Below are positions 53,164 through 62,152 of a stretch of DNA of 64,000 bases, in pieces. Below the pieces are notes generated by a model. That model was not told where the DNA came from. It saw only the letters and a program-made list of their open reading frames with translations, and did not search any database. How positions within the stretch are numbered: position 1 is the first letter of the stretch; every line of letters starts with the position of its first letter. Both the position numbers and the translations under genes were made by a program. The stretch comes from Gammaproteobacteria bacterium. Lineage in GTDB: Bacteria > Pseudomonadota > Gammaproteobacteria > CAISUE01. The stretch lies in NCBI GenBank assembly GCA_021156105.1, contig JAJNBD010000011.1:1-64000 (forward strand), given 5' to 3'.

Positions 53164-54126
53164 TTAAGACTTATTATAGGTAATTTCTACTACTGTTTCC
53201 CCGTTGCCTGACATTAGCTCTGCTGCTGTCATGACCTGATCAATCACATAGTAATTACCCACGATGCGATAATTGACAGAAGCATCACCACTACCATTTT
53301 GCTTCATAAATAAAGCGGGCGCGGATTGTAGGCGCGACGAAAATTCAATATAAGTTTTTAGACCATCATTAAAAACTGCTTTCGGCATCCAGTCAGGTTT
53401 ATTACCCTTTTTCAATTCTGTTTTATAAGAAAAGTCTAAATCAGCGATATTAAAGGATGGTAAGCCATTTTCAACAGAAGAAGCGCCACCAGCACCACCT
53501 GAGAGATTATTGACTAACATACCTTGATTATCATACTGCCACTGCACGGTGGCCATAAAAGTATTTTTTGTTGATTTTAGCAATAAATGATAAGTACGTT
53601 GGTTTGTTGTAATTACCATTGTCGTCGAAATATCTTCTTCAAAAGGCTTAATTAGCAAATGTTCGGTACGCGAGGAATCTGCCCCACTCAAAGTTTTTGA
53701 GAGTTCCCAACGCACGGTATCACCTGCTGCAACAGAAATGATTTGCTCCCCAGGCTGCATTTCAATATCCGTGACATTCATTGGCGCCGCATAAATCTCG
53801 TAAATATTTCCTGCTTGATAAGGATAAATAATAATTGAATTTAATGTACGCGTAGAACTTGGTTGAATAAGTGCTTTCTTATTAGCTTGATCTACCGCAT
53901 TAGCACCAGAAACCACATTCACTTGCACAGGCGCATGTAAAAGCTGTTTCGTGTCAACCGTCACAAGGTGCGGTGAAACTTGCGTTACGGAAGGCTGTGG
54001 TGGCGGCACAAAGCGATAACCATTTTGCGTAGGAGCTGCAGTAGCAGGCGTCGACGAATTAAAGTTTTCACAGCCGCCAAGTACGATAACAAAAGCAAAT
54101 AAAGTTAATACACGTTTTTTAAACAT
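53164..54126 (-). CDS. trbG: TrbG/VirB9-like lipoprotein
   Basis: 320 aa from the ATG at 54126 with AAGGA upstream. Signal with lipobox LGGC (Cys about 19), so likely an outer-membrane lipoprotein, combining features of VirB7 and VirB9. VirB9-family segments are visible: SIIIYPYQAGNIYEIY, QPGEQIISVAAGDTVRW and FNDGLKTYIEFSSRL. Forms the outer ring of the core complex. Confidence 0.92.
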   Translation of the reverse strand: MFKKRVLTLFAFVIVLGGCENFNSSTPATAAPTQNGYRFVPPPQPSVTQVSPHLVTVDTKQLLHAPVQVNVVSGANAVDQANKKALIQPSSTRTLNSIIIYPYQAGNIYEIYAAPMNVTDIEMQPGEQIISVAAGDTVRWELSKTLSGADSSRTEHLLIKPFEEDISTTMVITTNQRTYHLLLKSTKNTFMATVQWQYDNQGMLVNNLSGGAGGASSVENGLPSFNIADLDFSYKTELKKGNKPDWMPKAVFNDGLKTYIEFSSRLQSAPALFMKQNGSGDASVNYRIVGNYYVIDQVMTAAELMSGNGETVVEITYNKS

Positions 54127-54152
54127 AAACAATTCCTTAAAAGTCAGGCTAA

Positions 54153-54842
54153 TTAACCTACCCTGGGTGAAATATGGAAATCAGTAATATAAATTCCTAA
54201 TGGATTTTGTAAAATTTCCTGCTCTGTTTTTGGGGCTTGAACAACCACTGTAAATACGCCACTCATTTTTTCTTGACCAATTACTTGTCCTCGCTGATCA
54301 ACGGATTCCTCTGTCCAGTCCACCTGATAAGTATTATTGCTAATGGGATTAACATCCGTAATATTGACTGTAACCGTTTTTTTACTCAAAGCTTGCAATG
54401 GATTATTTTTTTGAAAAAACTGATTTAGCACTGTTGAGCCACGGCTTGTTAAAAAATTATAAGCCGTCAGCCAGTTATTTTTTGCTGCCACAGGGTCAAG
54501 CGGCACTTGCCTCACGAGTTTAATAAACTGGGTAATAAAGTATTCTTCTTGGGCCTGGGTAGGTTGATAACTACCCTGCAGTAATTTGACATTCATCACT
54601 TGGCCGCCTGAGGAAACTTCTGCCACATACAAGCTTGGCTTATGCCAAGAAAGGCTGACAAAAAGCAAAATCAGCAACAAGAATGCTAATAAGATGCTAC
54701 CAAAAGCAATTTTACGCCATTGATCTGCGCCCAAGGCAAAGCTAGCAATCCGCTCGTCCCAAACTTGCCTTGCGCGCAAATAAGGGGTTTCAGGTGCTGC
54801 TGTTTTATAAGTAGGCGTTTCTTGATTAAACTCATTCGTCAT
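54153..54842 (-). CDS. trbF: TrbF/VirB8-like protein
   Basis: 229 aa from the ATG at 54842, which overlaps the trbE stop as ATGA. Cytoplasmic N-terminus, one membrane helix (about 46-66), then the periplasmic VirB8 domain (KNNWLTAYNFLTSRGS, YQVDWTEES). Bridges inner-membrane and core complexes. Confidence 0.92.
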   Translation of the reverse strand: MTNEFNQETPTYKTAAPETPYLRARQVWDERIASFALGADQWRKIAFGSILLAFLLLILLFVSLSWHKPSLYVAEVSSGGQVMNVKLLQGSYQPTQAQEEYFITQFIKLVRQVPLDPVAAKNNWLTAYNFLTSRGSTVLNQFFQKNNPLQALSKKTVTVNITDVNPISNNTYQVDWTEESVDQRGQVIGQEKMSGVFTVVVQAPKTEQEILQNPLGIYITDFHISPRVG

Positions 54843-57235
54843 GCCAGTATCTCCGCGGCCCAAGGTAAATTTTTATAAAATAAAAACTGTTTAAGTAAAT
54901 TTAGATGATCAAGATCATGATGCGCTTGTAGCCATTGGATATCAGTCGGCGAGCTTGAAGCGCAAAAAGCTAAGGCAAGCTCAGCCAACTCTAAGGAAAA
55001 TAAACGATTGCCTAGCCCTGATTGATAATAATAATGCTTTTTCGCTTGCGCATTCGCCAAAATATGTAGTTGCTTTTCATTTAAGCCTAGACGTAAATAA
55101 TCTTCTTTAATTTGAGGCTCTAGTGCGCGATCATTCGGCAAAAAGATACGCGCTGCACAAGATTCCAATAATGTTGGCGCAATTGTATGGCGCGCAGAAT
55201 CAGCAACGGATTGCGTCGCGAAAATTACTGACACATTTCTTTTGCGCAAGCTTTTTAACCAATCACGAATTTTGTTGACAAAAATTGGATGATCCAAAAA
55301 TAGCCAAGCTTCGTCTAAAATTAATAATGTCGGCTCACCTTGAAAATCTTTTTCTAAGCGATGGAATAAATAAGCCAACACAGGTGCAATGACAGAAGGC
55401 ATATTCATTAAGTCTTCCATCTCAAAGCATACCCAAGGATTTTTTTGCAAATTATCTTCGTTAGCATCTAACAGCTGGCCAAATGGGCCTGCAATCGTGT
55501 AAGTATGCAAAGCTTGTCGCAGACTGTGGTCTTGCATGAGTGCAACTAATCCTGACAAAGTACGCTGATGTTTTGGCATCGTACTTAAACTTTGTAAAGC
55601 TTGCCATACCATGCGTTTAACATCAGGCGTAATTTCTATTTTTTCATTTTGGCAAAGCGCTAACACCCATTCCGCAGCCCAGCTTGCCTCATCCGCTTGA
55701 TCAATATCAGCTAGCGGTTGAAAATGTAAACCTTTTTTACTGCCTAACTCATAAAACTTACCACCGACACCGTTGGTAGAAGCTAAAAAGCTACGACCTT
55801 TATCGAAAATAATTACCCGCGCGTTAGGATAACGCGTAAACTGTAAAGCGAAGAAATTCAAGAATACCGACTTGCCTGCGCCAGTTGGGCCAATCATCAT
55901 ATGATGACCTACATCACCGATATGCGATACAAACCGAAATGGCGTATTGCCATAAGTATAGGCATAAAATAAAGGTGAAGCGTCCAGATGCTCATCCTTC
56001 GCCTGCCCACTCCAAACAGCAGAAAAAGGAATTAAATGCGAGAGGTTTAGCGTATGCAATAAAGGCTTACGTACATTGGCATAAGCTTGACCTGGCAAAG
56101 ATGAGAGCCAAGCTTCAACTGCATTGACACTCTCAAGGATCGTCGTAAAACCTAAGCCATTAATCGCACGCTCAATTTCTTTAATTTGCTCGTTGACAAC
56201 AGTTTTATCAACATTTTTGACTGTTACAGTACAGGTGAAATAACCATAACTTACTGTATCGCGCGAAAGCAAATCTAAAGCTTCATCCACTTCTTTAGCT
56301 TTTTCTACGGCAGCATTATCTTGTAAAGCACTTTCTTGTTTGGTTAATACTTCTTGTAATAAATTAAATACACTCTTACGTTTAGCAAACCATCGTTGAC
56401 GATGACGCTTTAATGTTTTTTCTGCTTCTAATTTATCTAGCGCAATATAACGCGTTACCCAGCGATAGCCAAAAGGCAAATAATTTAACCGATCCAAAAT
56501 AGCGGGCGTGCTAGCGGCAGGAAAGCCAATAATCGTAATGGTTTTAAGATACTCATCGCCCAATAAAGGCTCTAAACCGCCAGTTAAAGGTGTGTCGCTG
56601 AGTAAAAAATCTAAATCAATTGGCACTTCCGGTACTTTAATCGGATGATTTCTATTTGAAACCGTACTATGCAAGTAACAAAGCGTTTCCTCATCACTTA
56701 AGAAGCTTGCTTCAAAACACTGCTCGTGCAAAATATTAAAAATACGTTCTGTTTGATCAATAAACTCTTGTAATGAAGCGGATTCCGCTTGCTGCAAATT
56801 CTCTGATTGCTGAATAAAATTACGCCAGAGTGATTTTTGTAACTGGGTATCAGGTAAGTATTGCAGAGTAAGAAAATATTGAGAATGAAAATTTAGTGAA
56901 GTATCTGTAAAACGCTTGTGGTGTTCTAAATCAATTAATAAACTGAGCTTATCGGGGAAATTAGCATCTGGCATCGTACAAACCAGGGGCTCACGACGTG
57001 CTTCGACATACACGGCCCAGCCAGCAGTCAAGCGGCGTAGCACATTGTTTAGTCGTGCCATTGCTGACGTCATTTGTTCTTCACTAGCTGATTCTAAATC
57101 TGGCCCACGGAAACGGCATGTGCGCTGCAAAGAACCATCTTTATTTAAGATAATACCTGGCGCGACAATGGCAGCCCAAGGCAACACATCTGCTAAACAG
57201 TTTGGATCTTTTTGAAACGCCCCTAGTTTGAACAT
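54839..57235 (-). CDS. trbE: TrbE/VirB4-like ATPase
   Basis: 798 aa. The N-terminal CagE/TrbE/VirB domain (from FRGPDLESAS) is followed by the ATPase: Walker A MIGPTGAGKSVFLNF (about 446-460), Walker B TLLILDEAWLFL (about 634-645), and FATQSVADS. Usual length for TrbE/VirB4, which energises pilus and substrate transport. GGGAAA before the start. Confidence 0.95.
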   Translation of the reverse strand: MFKLGAFQKDPNCLADVLPWAAIVAPGIILNKDGSLQRTCRFRGPDLESASEEQMTSAMARLNNVLRRLTAGWAVYVEARREPLVCTMPDANFPDKLSLLIDLEHHKRFTDTSLNFHSQYFLTLQYLPDTQLQKSLWRNFIQQSENLQQAESASLQEFIDQTERIFNILHEQCFEASFLSDEETLCYLHSTVSNRNHPIKVPEVPIDLDFLLSDTPLTGGLEPLLGDEYLKTITIIGFPAASTPAILDRLNYLPFGYRWVTRYIALDKLEAEKTLKRHRQRWFAKRKSVFNLLQEVLTKQESALQDNAAVEKAKEVDEALDLLSRDTVSYGYFTCTVTVKNVDKTVVNEQIKEIERAINGLGFTTILESVNAVEAWLSSLPGQAYANVRKPLLHTLNLSHLIPFSAVWSGQAKDEHLDASPLFYAYTYGNTPFRFVSHIGDVGHHMMIGPTGAGKSVFLNFFALQFTRYPNARVIIFDKGRSFLASTNGVGGKFYELGSKKGLHFQPLADIDQADEASWAAEWVLALCQNEKIEITPDVKRMVWQALQSLSTMPKHQRTLSGLVALMQDHSLRQALHTYTIAGPFGQLLDANEDNLQKNPWVCFEMEDLMNMPSVIAPVLAYLFHRLEKDFQGEPTLLILDEAWLFLDHPIFVNKIRDWLKSLRKRNVSVIFATQSVADSARHTIAPTLLESCAARIFLPNDRALEPQIKEDYLRLGLNEKQLHILANAQAKKHYYYQSGLGNRLFSLELAELALAFCASSSPTDIQWLQAHHDLDHLNLLKQFLFYKNLPWAAEILA

Positions 57236-57264
57236 CTACATTTCCCTTGGATAGTTAGCTTTTA

Positions 57265-57525
57265 TCAAACATCGTAATAATTTTTTTGTTTTAAATGGCG
57301 CAACATGACAGAAAAAAAATTAGGATCTTTTTTAGTAAATATTACGCCGATGACGTGTAAAGCTATACAAACAGGTAATGCATAAAAACTCTGCAAGCCT
57401 AACACTAGAGCTGCGCAAAAAGTACCATTAAGAATAGCAAACTGACGCGGAACACCTGCAAGTAAAATTGGCGTTGTTAAAGACTGATAAACTTTAACCT
57501 GGTCTGTTTGTTTTGGCGCCGCCAT
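57265..57525 (-). CDS. trbD: TrbD/VirB3-like protein
   Basis: 86 aa with two membrane helices (about 25-60) and the conserved N-terminus VYQSLTTPILLAGVPR. Overlaps trbC by one base (TAATG). Confidence 0.9.
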   Translation of the reverse strand: MAAPKQTDQVKVYQSLTTPILLAGVPRQFAILNGTFCAALVLGLQSFYALPVCIALHVIGVIFTKKDPNFFSVMLRHLKQKNYYDV

Positions 57526-57830
57526 TAACCCGACACTCCAAATAAGCTAGCCACTAAAGTTGCAGCAGAAAAAACAATTGATAAACCAAAAATAACTTGA
57601 AATAATCGCCTAACGCCGCTACCTGCTTCGCCAAATGCAATACCAAAACCGGCAATCACAATGGCAATTACCCCTAGGATTTTAGCAACAGGGCCAGTAA
57701 GCGATTCTAAAATTTTTTGTAATGGTCCCTCCCAAGGCAGAGAGTCATCAGCAAAAGCTGCGCCATTTAGTAAACAAAGTGAAAGGAAAAGGGTCATATT
57801 AAAATAAGACTGACGTAATTTCTGCAGCAT
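57525..57830 (-). CDS. trbC: TrbC/VirB2-like pilin
   Basis: 101 aa prepilin with a signal peptide (cleavage after AFA, about residue 27). Two hydrophobic segments are separated by a short polar loop (GFGIAFGEAGSGVRRLFQ), the VirB2/TrbC signature. First gene of the minus-strand trb operon. Confidence 0.92.
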   Translation of the reverse strand: MLQKLRQSYFNMTLFLSLCLLNGAAFADDSLPWEGPLQKILESLTGPVAKILGVIAIVIAGFGIAFGEAGSGVRRLFQVIFGLSIVFSAATLVASLFGVSG

Positions 57831-57911
57831 GTGGATCTAATCCTTTGAGTTAGTACTACACCTATTTTACCTGAATTTTTAAAAAAAACACCTTAAATGT
57901 CTATAAGAAAA

Positions 57912-58172
57912 TTATTCATCTTCCATTGGAATTTGCACAGGTAGCAAAGTCACGTCGTCCAACAAAGGATATTCCACCTTATCTAGCTCAGAAACATCAA
58001 CCTCATAAGTTTTGAAAAAAGCTCCACCAGGCCCACGACGAATGACACGGATCGTATAATCCTCACCATCTACGGCAATAATACGGCAGTAGCCATAACG
58101 TTCATGCCAAGCATACATACCTGGCTGGAAAACCTTCTTAAAAAGATCAATAACATTATTATCTTCTGTCAT
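57912..58172 (-). CDS. Small acidic protein, unknown
   Basis: 86 aa with AAGGAAAG upstream. A beta-rich middle (YAWHERYGYCRIIAVDGEDY then TIRVIRRG) looks like a small barrel, and the C-terminus is acidic. No signal peptide. It lies 81 bases before trbC and 12 bases after the CadD-like gene, all on the minus strand. No family recognised. Confidence 0.65.
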   Translation of the reverse strand: MTEDNNVIDLFKKVFQPGMYAWHERYGYCRIIAVDGEDYTIRVIRRGPGGAFFKTYEVDVSELDKVEYPLLDDVTLLPVQIPMEDE

Positions 58173-58184
58173 GAACTTTCCTTA

Positions 58185-58778
58185 TTAAAATAAAATATAA
58201 AAACCTAATAAAATCAAGAAGCCAGGAAAAATCCAGTGGTTATACTTTTGAACCTGCTGGGTATTTAAAAAACGATATACCACCAATGGCAAAAAGGAAA
58301 ATACTATAGCCATAACCATAAAAGCGCTAGAAAATATAGTATAACCTAAATCACTATGATGGTAAGCCAGGATCGGGAAAAATAAAACAACATTATCAAT
58401 TGAGCAACTTAGCTGAGTAAAAACATTAAGAGAAAGCTGGGATAAGAACTTCTGCTGCGCTTCTTGCCCATTGACAGGTTTTACTTCTTTGCTCATTCCA
58501 TGGCATAAGAAAGCACTTGTGAAGCCATATACCCCCATCAATAGCGGAATCAAGCCCAGATAGTTCAGATATTGACTAGGAATCATCCTTTTTGACGCAA
58601 TACTTAAAACTATTGTCAATGTCAGAATAACCATTGCTGCAATAAAATAGCCTAAAATGACAGCAAGTTTTTTAAACTTGCCTATAGCTAATAATGACAC
58701 CTCTAAAATAAAGCTATCAATATTGGCTAAAAAATAAGCAGCCATTGTAAGATGCCATAATGCCATTTCTGTGGCCAT
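58185..58778 (-). CDS. CadD/LysE-like membrane protein
   Basis: 197 aa with five to six membrane helices. Two related acidic motifs sit in membrane segments, ANIDSFILE (about 18-26) and CSIDNVVLF (about 126-134), as in cadmium-resistance (CadD) and LysE-superfamily exporters. Substrate uncertain. 18 bases after apt on the same strand. Confidence 0.65.
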   Translation of the reverse strand: MATEMALWHLTMAAYFLANIDSFILEVSLLAIGKFKKLAVILGYFIAAMVILTLTIVLSIASKRMIPSQYLNYLGLIPLLMGVYGFTSAFLCHGMSKEVKPVNGQEAQQKFLSQLSLNVFTQLSCSIDNVVLFFPILAYHHSDLGYTIFSSAFMVMAIVFSFLPLVVYRFLNTQQVQKYNHWIFPGFLILLGFYILF

Positions 58779-58796
58779 TAGATTCTTCCATCAACC

Positions 58797-59309
58797 TTAA
58801 AGACTTATCAGAGCTTCAACTGGAAACTCAGCTAATAATGCCCTACCCTGCAACGACTCAATTTCCAAGGTAAATAAGCAACCACTTACCTCGGCCCCTA
58901 TTCGCTTAATTAACTGGGTTGCAGCAAAAGCAGTTCCACCCGTTGCTAAGACATCGTCAACGAGCAATATTTTCTGCCCAGGCTGAATACTTCCATGCTG
59001 CAAGCTAAGATCCGTTTCACCATATTCTAATTTGCAATGAATTTCTTCTAACTTACCGGGCAATTTTCCAGGCTTACGAATCATAACAAAACCTCTTTGG
59101 CAATAAAAAGCAAGGATTGAGCCAAAAATAAAGCCGCGCGATTCAACACCTGCAATTAAGTCAAATTCTAGATCCTTTACGCGTGTAGCAAGGTCTTGGA
59201 TAAGATGCGACAACACCTTTGCATCATAAAATAAAGGTGCTAAATCATAGAACAAAATACCAGGCTTTGGAAAATTTGGGTGGGTTTTAATATAATGGAG
59301 ATATTCCAT
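58797..59309 (-). CDS. apt: Adenine phosphoribosyltransferase
   Basis: 170 aa from the ATG at 59309. The frame is open further upstream, but that would overlap ftsY and has no homology-like sequence. The PRPP motif LLVDDVLATGGTA (about 119-131) and AGVESRGFIFG (about 57-67) are typical. Salvages adenine to AMP. Only 19 bases separate its start from the divergent ftsY start. Confidence 0.94.
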   Translation of the reverse strand: MEYLHYIKTHPNFPKPGILFYDLAPLFYDAKVLSHLIQDLATRVKDLEFDLIAGVESRGFIFGSILAFYCQRGFVMIRKPGKLPGKLEEIHCKLEYGETDLSLQHGSIQPGQKILLVDDVLATGGTAFAATQLIKRIGAEVSGCLFTLEIESLQGRALLAEFPVEALISL

Positions 59310-59328
59310 TAGGGTACCTAAAATTATT

Positions 59329-60306
59329 ATGTTAAATATATTTCGCAAAAAAGACAAATCTGAGGACGATTCAAACCAAAACCAAGCGCGTGGAGGGTGG
59401 TTTTCGCGTTTAACTTCTGGCTTAAGCAAAACTCGTCACAAGTTATCTGAACAGGTTACCTCTTTATTTCTAGGCAAAAAAAGTATTGATGCTAATTTAC
59501 TAGAAGAATTAGAAAATATTTTAATTGGCGCAGACCTTGGTGTAAGCACTACCCATCATATCTTAAACACTTTAACAGCAAAAATTGAACGCAAACAATT
59601 AAATGACCCTGAAGCCTTGTTTAATGCGTTAAAGGTGGAACTGACCGCCTTGCTAGAGCCCTGCCAAAAAACGTTTGAAACAGATACACATCAGCCTTTT
59701 GTGATGCTAATGGTAGGAATTAATGGCGCAGGTAAAACAACAACAATTGGCAAGCTAGCGCATCACTTCCAAACGAATGGCAAGCACGTAATGCTAGCCG
59801 CTGGAGATACCTTCAGAGCCGCCGCAGTTGAGCAGCTGCAAGCTTGGGGTGAACGTAACCAAATTCCTGTCATTGCACAAAGCACTGGAGCAGATAGTGC
59901 GAGTGTAATTTATGATGCTGTTCAAGCTGCAAAAGCACGTAATATTGATATTATTTTAGCGGATACCGCTGGCCGCCTGCATACCAAAAGCAATTTGATG
60001 GAAGAGTTAAAAAAAGTTAAGCGCGTCATTAATAAAGCTGAAGCCTCTGCTCCCCACGAAATCATTCTCGTGCTCGATGCAAGTATTGGGCAGAATGCTT
60101 TAAACCAAGTGAAAGAATTTCATGATGCGGTTGGTTTGAGTGCGTTAGTGATTACAAAATTAGATGGAACGGCCAAAGGGGGAATTGTCTTTGCAATTGC
60201 TGAGCAATTTAAAATACCCATCGCTTTTATTGGCGTAGGCGAAAGCATTGAAGACTTGCAGGTATTTAACCCCAAAGCTTTTGTGGATGCGCTGTTTGGC
60301 GAATAA
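59329..60306 (+). CDS. ftsY: Signal recognition particle receptor FtsY
   Basis: 325 aa with a short acidic/basic N-terminal region and the NG domain: GINGAGKTTTIGKLA (about 128-142), DTFRAAAVEQL, DTAGR and TKLDGTAKGG. SRP receptor GTPase for membrane protein targeting. The start is 19 bases from that of apt on the other strand. The 3' end overlaps hflX (opposite strand) by 41 bases. Confidence 0.97.
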   Translation: MLNIFRKKDKSEDDSNQNQARGGWFSRLTSGLSKTRHKLSEQVTSLFLGKKSIDANLLEELENILIGADLGVSTTHHILNTLTAKIERKQLNDPEALFNALKVELTALLEPCQKTFETDTHQPFVMLMVGINGAGKTTTIGKLAHHFQTNGKHVMLAAGDTFRAAAVEQLQAWGERNQIPVIAQSTGADSASVIYDAVQAAKARNIDIILADTAGRLHTKSNLMEELKKVKRVINKAEASAPHEIILVLDASIGQNALNQVKEFHDAVGLSALVITKLDGTAKGGIVFAIAEQFKIPIAFIGVGESIEDLQVFNPKAFVDALFGE

Positions 60307-61381
60307 CATCTTTTAATAAATCCATTCCTTCGCCTGTTAACGCCGAACAATTAACCCGCGCAACAACTTTTGCGTCAGGGTTTTGTTCTATAACAAGTTT
60401 TGGCGCCAAAACTTCAATGCAATCAATTTTGTTATAAACTTCAATGATTGGCACATGTGTCGCGCCAATATCTTGTAGTACTTTATAAACTTCTTCGATT
60501 TGTTCGCGATAATGCGGCGAAGAGGCATCAATGACATGAAGCAACAAATACGCCTTGCTCACCTCTTCTAAGGTTGCTCGAAAAGCGTCAACCAATTCGT
60601 GAGGTAAATCACGAATAAAACCTACGGTATCTGCGAGCACGATATATTCTTGATGAGCCAACCAGACCCGGCGTAAAGTTGGATCTAAGGTCGCAAATAG
60701 CTGATTTTGCGCATAGACGTTAGCGCGCGTCAAGCGATTAAATAGCGTTGATTTCCCCGCATTGGTATAACCGACCAGCGACACCACAGGCGTTTCAGAC
60801 GCTTGACGCATCTTGCCACTTTGCTCACGCTGACGCCGAACATTTTCTAAACGCGATTTGATTTTTTTGACACGGTCACGGACTAAACGGCGGTCAGTCT
60901 CCAGCTGAGTTTCACCTGGCCCCCGTAAACCAATCCCCCCTTTTTGACGCTCTAAGTGAGTCCAGCCACGCACTAATCGAGAGGATAAATATTCTAACTG
61001 CGCAAGTTCAACCTGCAACTTACCTTCATAAGTCCGAGCACGTTTTGCGAAAATATCGAGAATTAAACCAATGCGGTCAACAACGCGCGCGCGCCAAGCA
61101 GACTCTAAATTTCTTTGCTGAGAGGGTGTTAAGGAAGCATTAATTAAAACCAGGCCTGCCTGATGTACTTGTAGCAACTGTTTAATTTCTTCGACTTTAC
61201 CTGTGCCCATGCAATATTTAGGGTCAAGCTTATAGCGCTTCACAACTAAGGAAGAAACAGGTTCAGCACCAGCGGAAACCGCTAGTTCAGTAAATTCTTG
61301 CAAAGCATCTTCTGCGGCATATTGCCCAAGATCAATGTGAACAAGGATTGCTTTTTCTGGGGAGGTAGAATGGTCAAGCAT
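60266..61381 (-). CDS. hflX: GTPase HflX
   Basis: 371 aa. N-terminal HflX domain with Gly-rich segment GGIGLRGPGETQLETDRR (about 146-163), then the GTPase G1 GYTNAGKSTLFNRL (about 203-216), DTVGFIRDLP and NKID. Ribosome-splitting GTPase. Follows hfq on the same strand, the usual order in gammaproteobacteria. A GC-rich hairpin lies between them. Confidence 0.96.
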   Translation of the reverse strand: MLDHSTSPEKAILVHIDLGQYAAEDALQEFTELAVSAGAEPVSSLVVKRYKLDPKYCMGTGKVEEIKQLLQVHQAGLVLINASLTPSQQRNLESAWRARVVDRIGLILDIFAKRARTYEGKLQVELAQLEYLSSRLVRGWTHLERQKGGIGLRGPGETQLETDRRLVRDRVKKIKSRLENVRRQREQSGKMRQASETPVVSLVGYTNAGKSTLFNRLTRANVYAQNQLFATLDPTLRRVWLAHQEYIVLADTVGFIRDLPHELVDAFRATLEEVSKAYLLLHVIDASSPHYREQIEEVYKVLQDIGATHVPIIEVYNKIDCIEVLAPKLVIEQNPDAKVVARVNCSALTGEGMDLLKDVIRQTAHPQKLWG

Positions 61382-61395
61382 GCTAAAGGAGTTTT

Positions 61396-61442
61396 ACCCG
61401 CGGTTAAGGCCGCGGGTTATATAAATTTGCAAAGCAAATTTA
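61396..61442. other. Two hairpins between hfq and hflX
   Basis: ACCCGCGG-TTAAGG-CCGCGGGT (61396-61417) and TAAATTTGC-AAA-GCAAATTTA (61422-61442). On the minus strand the second directly follows the hfq stop and the first comes next, without a T-run. They may stabilise or process the hfq-hflX transcript. Confidence 0.5.
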
Positions 61443-61667
61443 TTATTCAACATGAAGATCTAATTTAATACTGTGAGTAGGAACCACAGTTGAAATCGCA
61501 TGTTTATAAACCATTTGACTGATTGTATTTTTTAGCAAAATAACTTCATCGTCAAATGCTTCGATTTGTCCTTGTAACTTAATTCCATTTACTAAATAAA
61601 TGGCAACAGGTACGTTATGTTCTTTAAGGGCATCCAAAAATGGTGGTTGCAAATGTTGTTGAGCCAC
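61443..61667 (-). CDS. hfq: RNA chaperone Hfq
   Basis: 74 aa, short form. Sm1 region [20 protein letters not shown] (about 15-34) and Sm2 with [10 protein letters not shown] (about 54-63). Q8-like N-terminal residues ([12 protein letters not shown]) are conserved. Binds sRNA and mRNA. AAGGAG upstream. hflX follows. Confidence 0.97.
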   Translation of the reverse strand: MAQQHLQPPFLDALKEHNVPVAIYLVNGIKLQGQIEAFDDEVILLKNTISQMVYKHAISTVVPTHSIKLDLHVE

Positions 61668-61748
61668 AGCTTTCTCCTTTATAGATTATTTTGGCTGTTT
61701 TATCCAGTTCCAAATTTTATTGTACTCTAATTTTGCAAAAAAACAAAA

Positions 61749-61994
61749 TTATTTATCGTCAGCTTTGTGACTTGTGCCTGAAACAGCCGATTCTGACACA
61801 TTTTTCTTAGGCTTATCTTTAAAGTCCGTGACATACCAACCACTTCCTTTTAACTGAAAACCACTTGCTGAGATTAAGCGATTTAAACTTTCTTGATGAC
61901 ATTCAGGGCAAACTTTTAATTTTTCATCAGAAATTTTTTGCATTACTTCAAAATGATGGCAACAAGACTTGCATTCGTATTCATAGATTGGCAT
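61749..61994 (-). CDS. FmdB-family zinc-ribbon protein
   Basis: 81 aa. MPIYEYECKSCCHHFE and VCPECH supply the four Cys of a rubredoxin-like zinc ribbon, and GSGWYVTDFK follows, as in FmdB/CxxC_CxxC_SSSS proteins. Role in regulation or assembly unclear. Confidence 0.9.
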   Translation of the reverse strand: MPIYEYECKSCCHHFEVMQKISDEKLKVCPECHQESLNRLISASGFQLKGSGWYVTDFKDKPKKNVSESAVSGTSHKADDK

Positions 61995-62152
61995 AGTAAG
62001 ACTTCCATTTTATGCTTAAGCTTCAAACTTCTAATAAATCAAGTTAGCAATGCTAATTTTTCAGAAGTTTGAAAGCCGTGAGTATATAATTATTTTAAAT
62101 ATGGAGTTTGAAAAAGCGTTTTTCAAGCCTGTTATTTTATAGAGAGATTAAG

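Noticed and set aside
49593..57830. Integrative conjugative element
   Set aside because: No relaxase, VirD4, att repeats or integrase next to the trb genes; flanked by apt/ftsY and a kinase gene. The recombinase at 36.8 kb is 11 kb away with unrelated genes between.
61396..61417. Rho-independent terminator between hfq and hflX
   Set aside because: Strong stem but no T-run on the minus strand; reported only as a hairpin.
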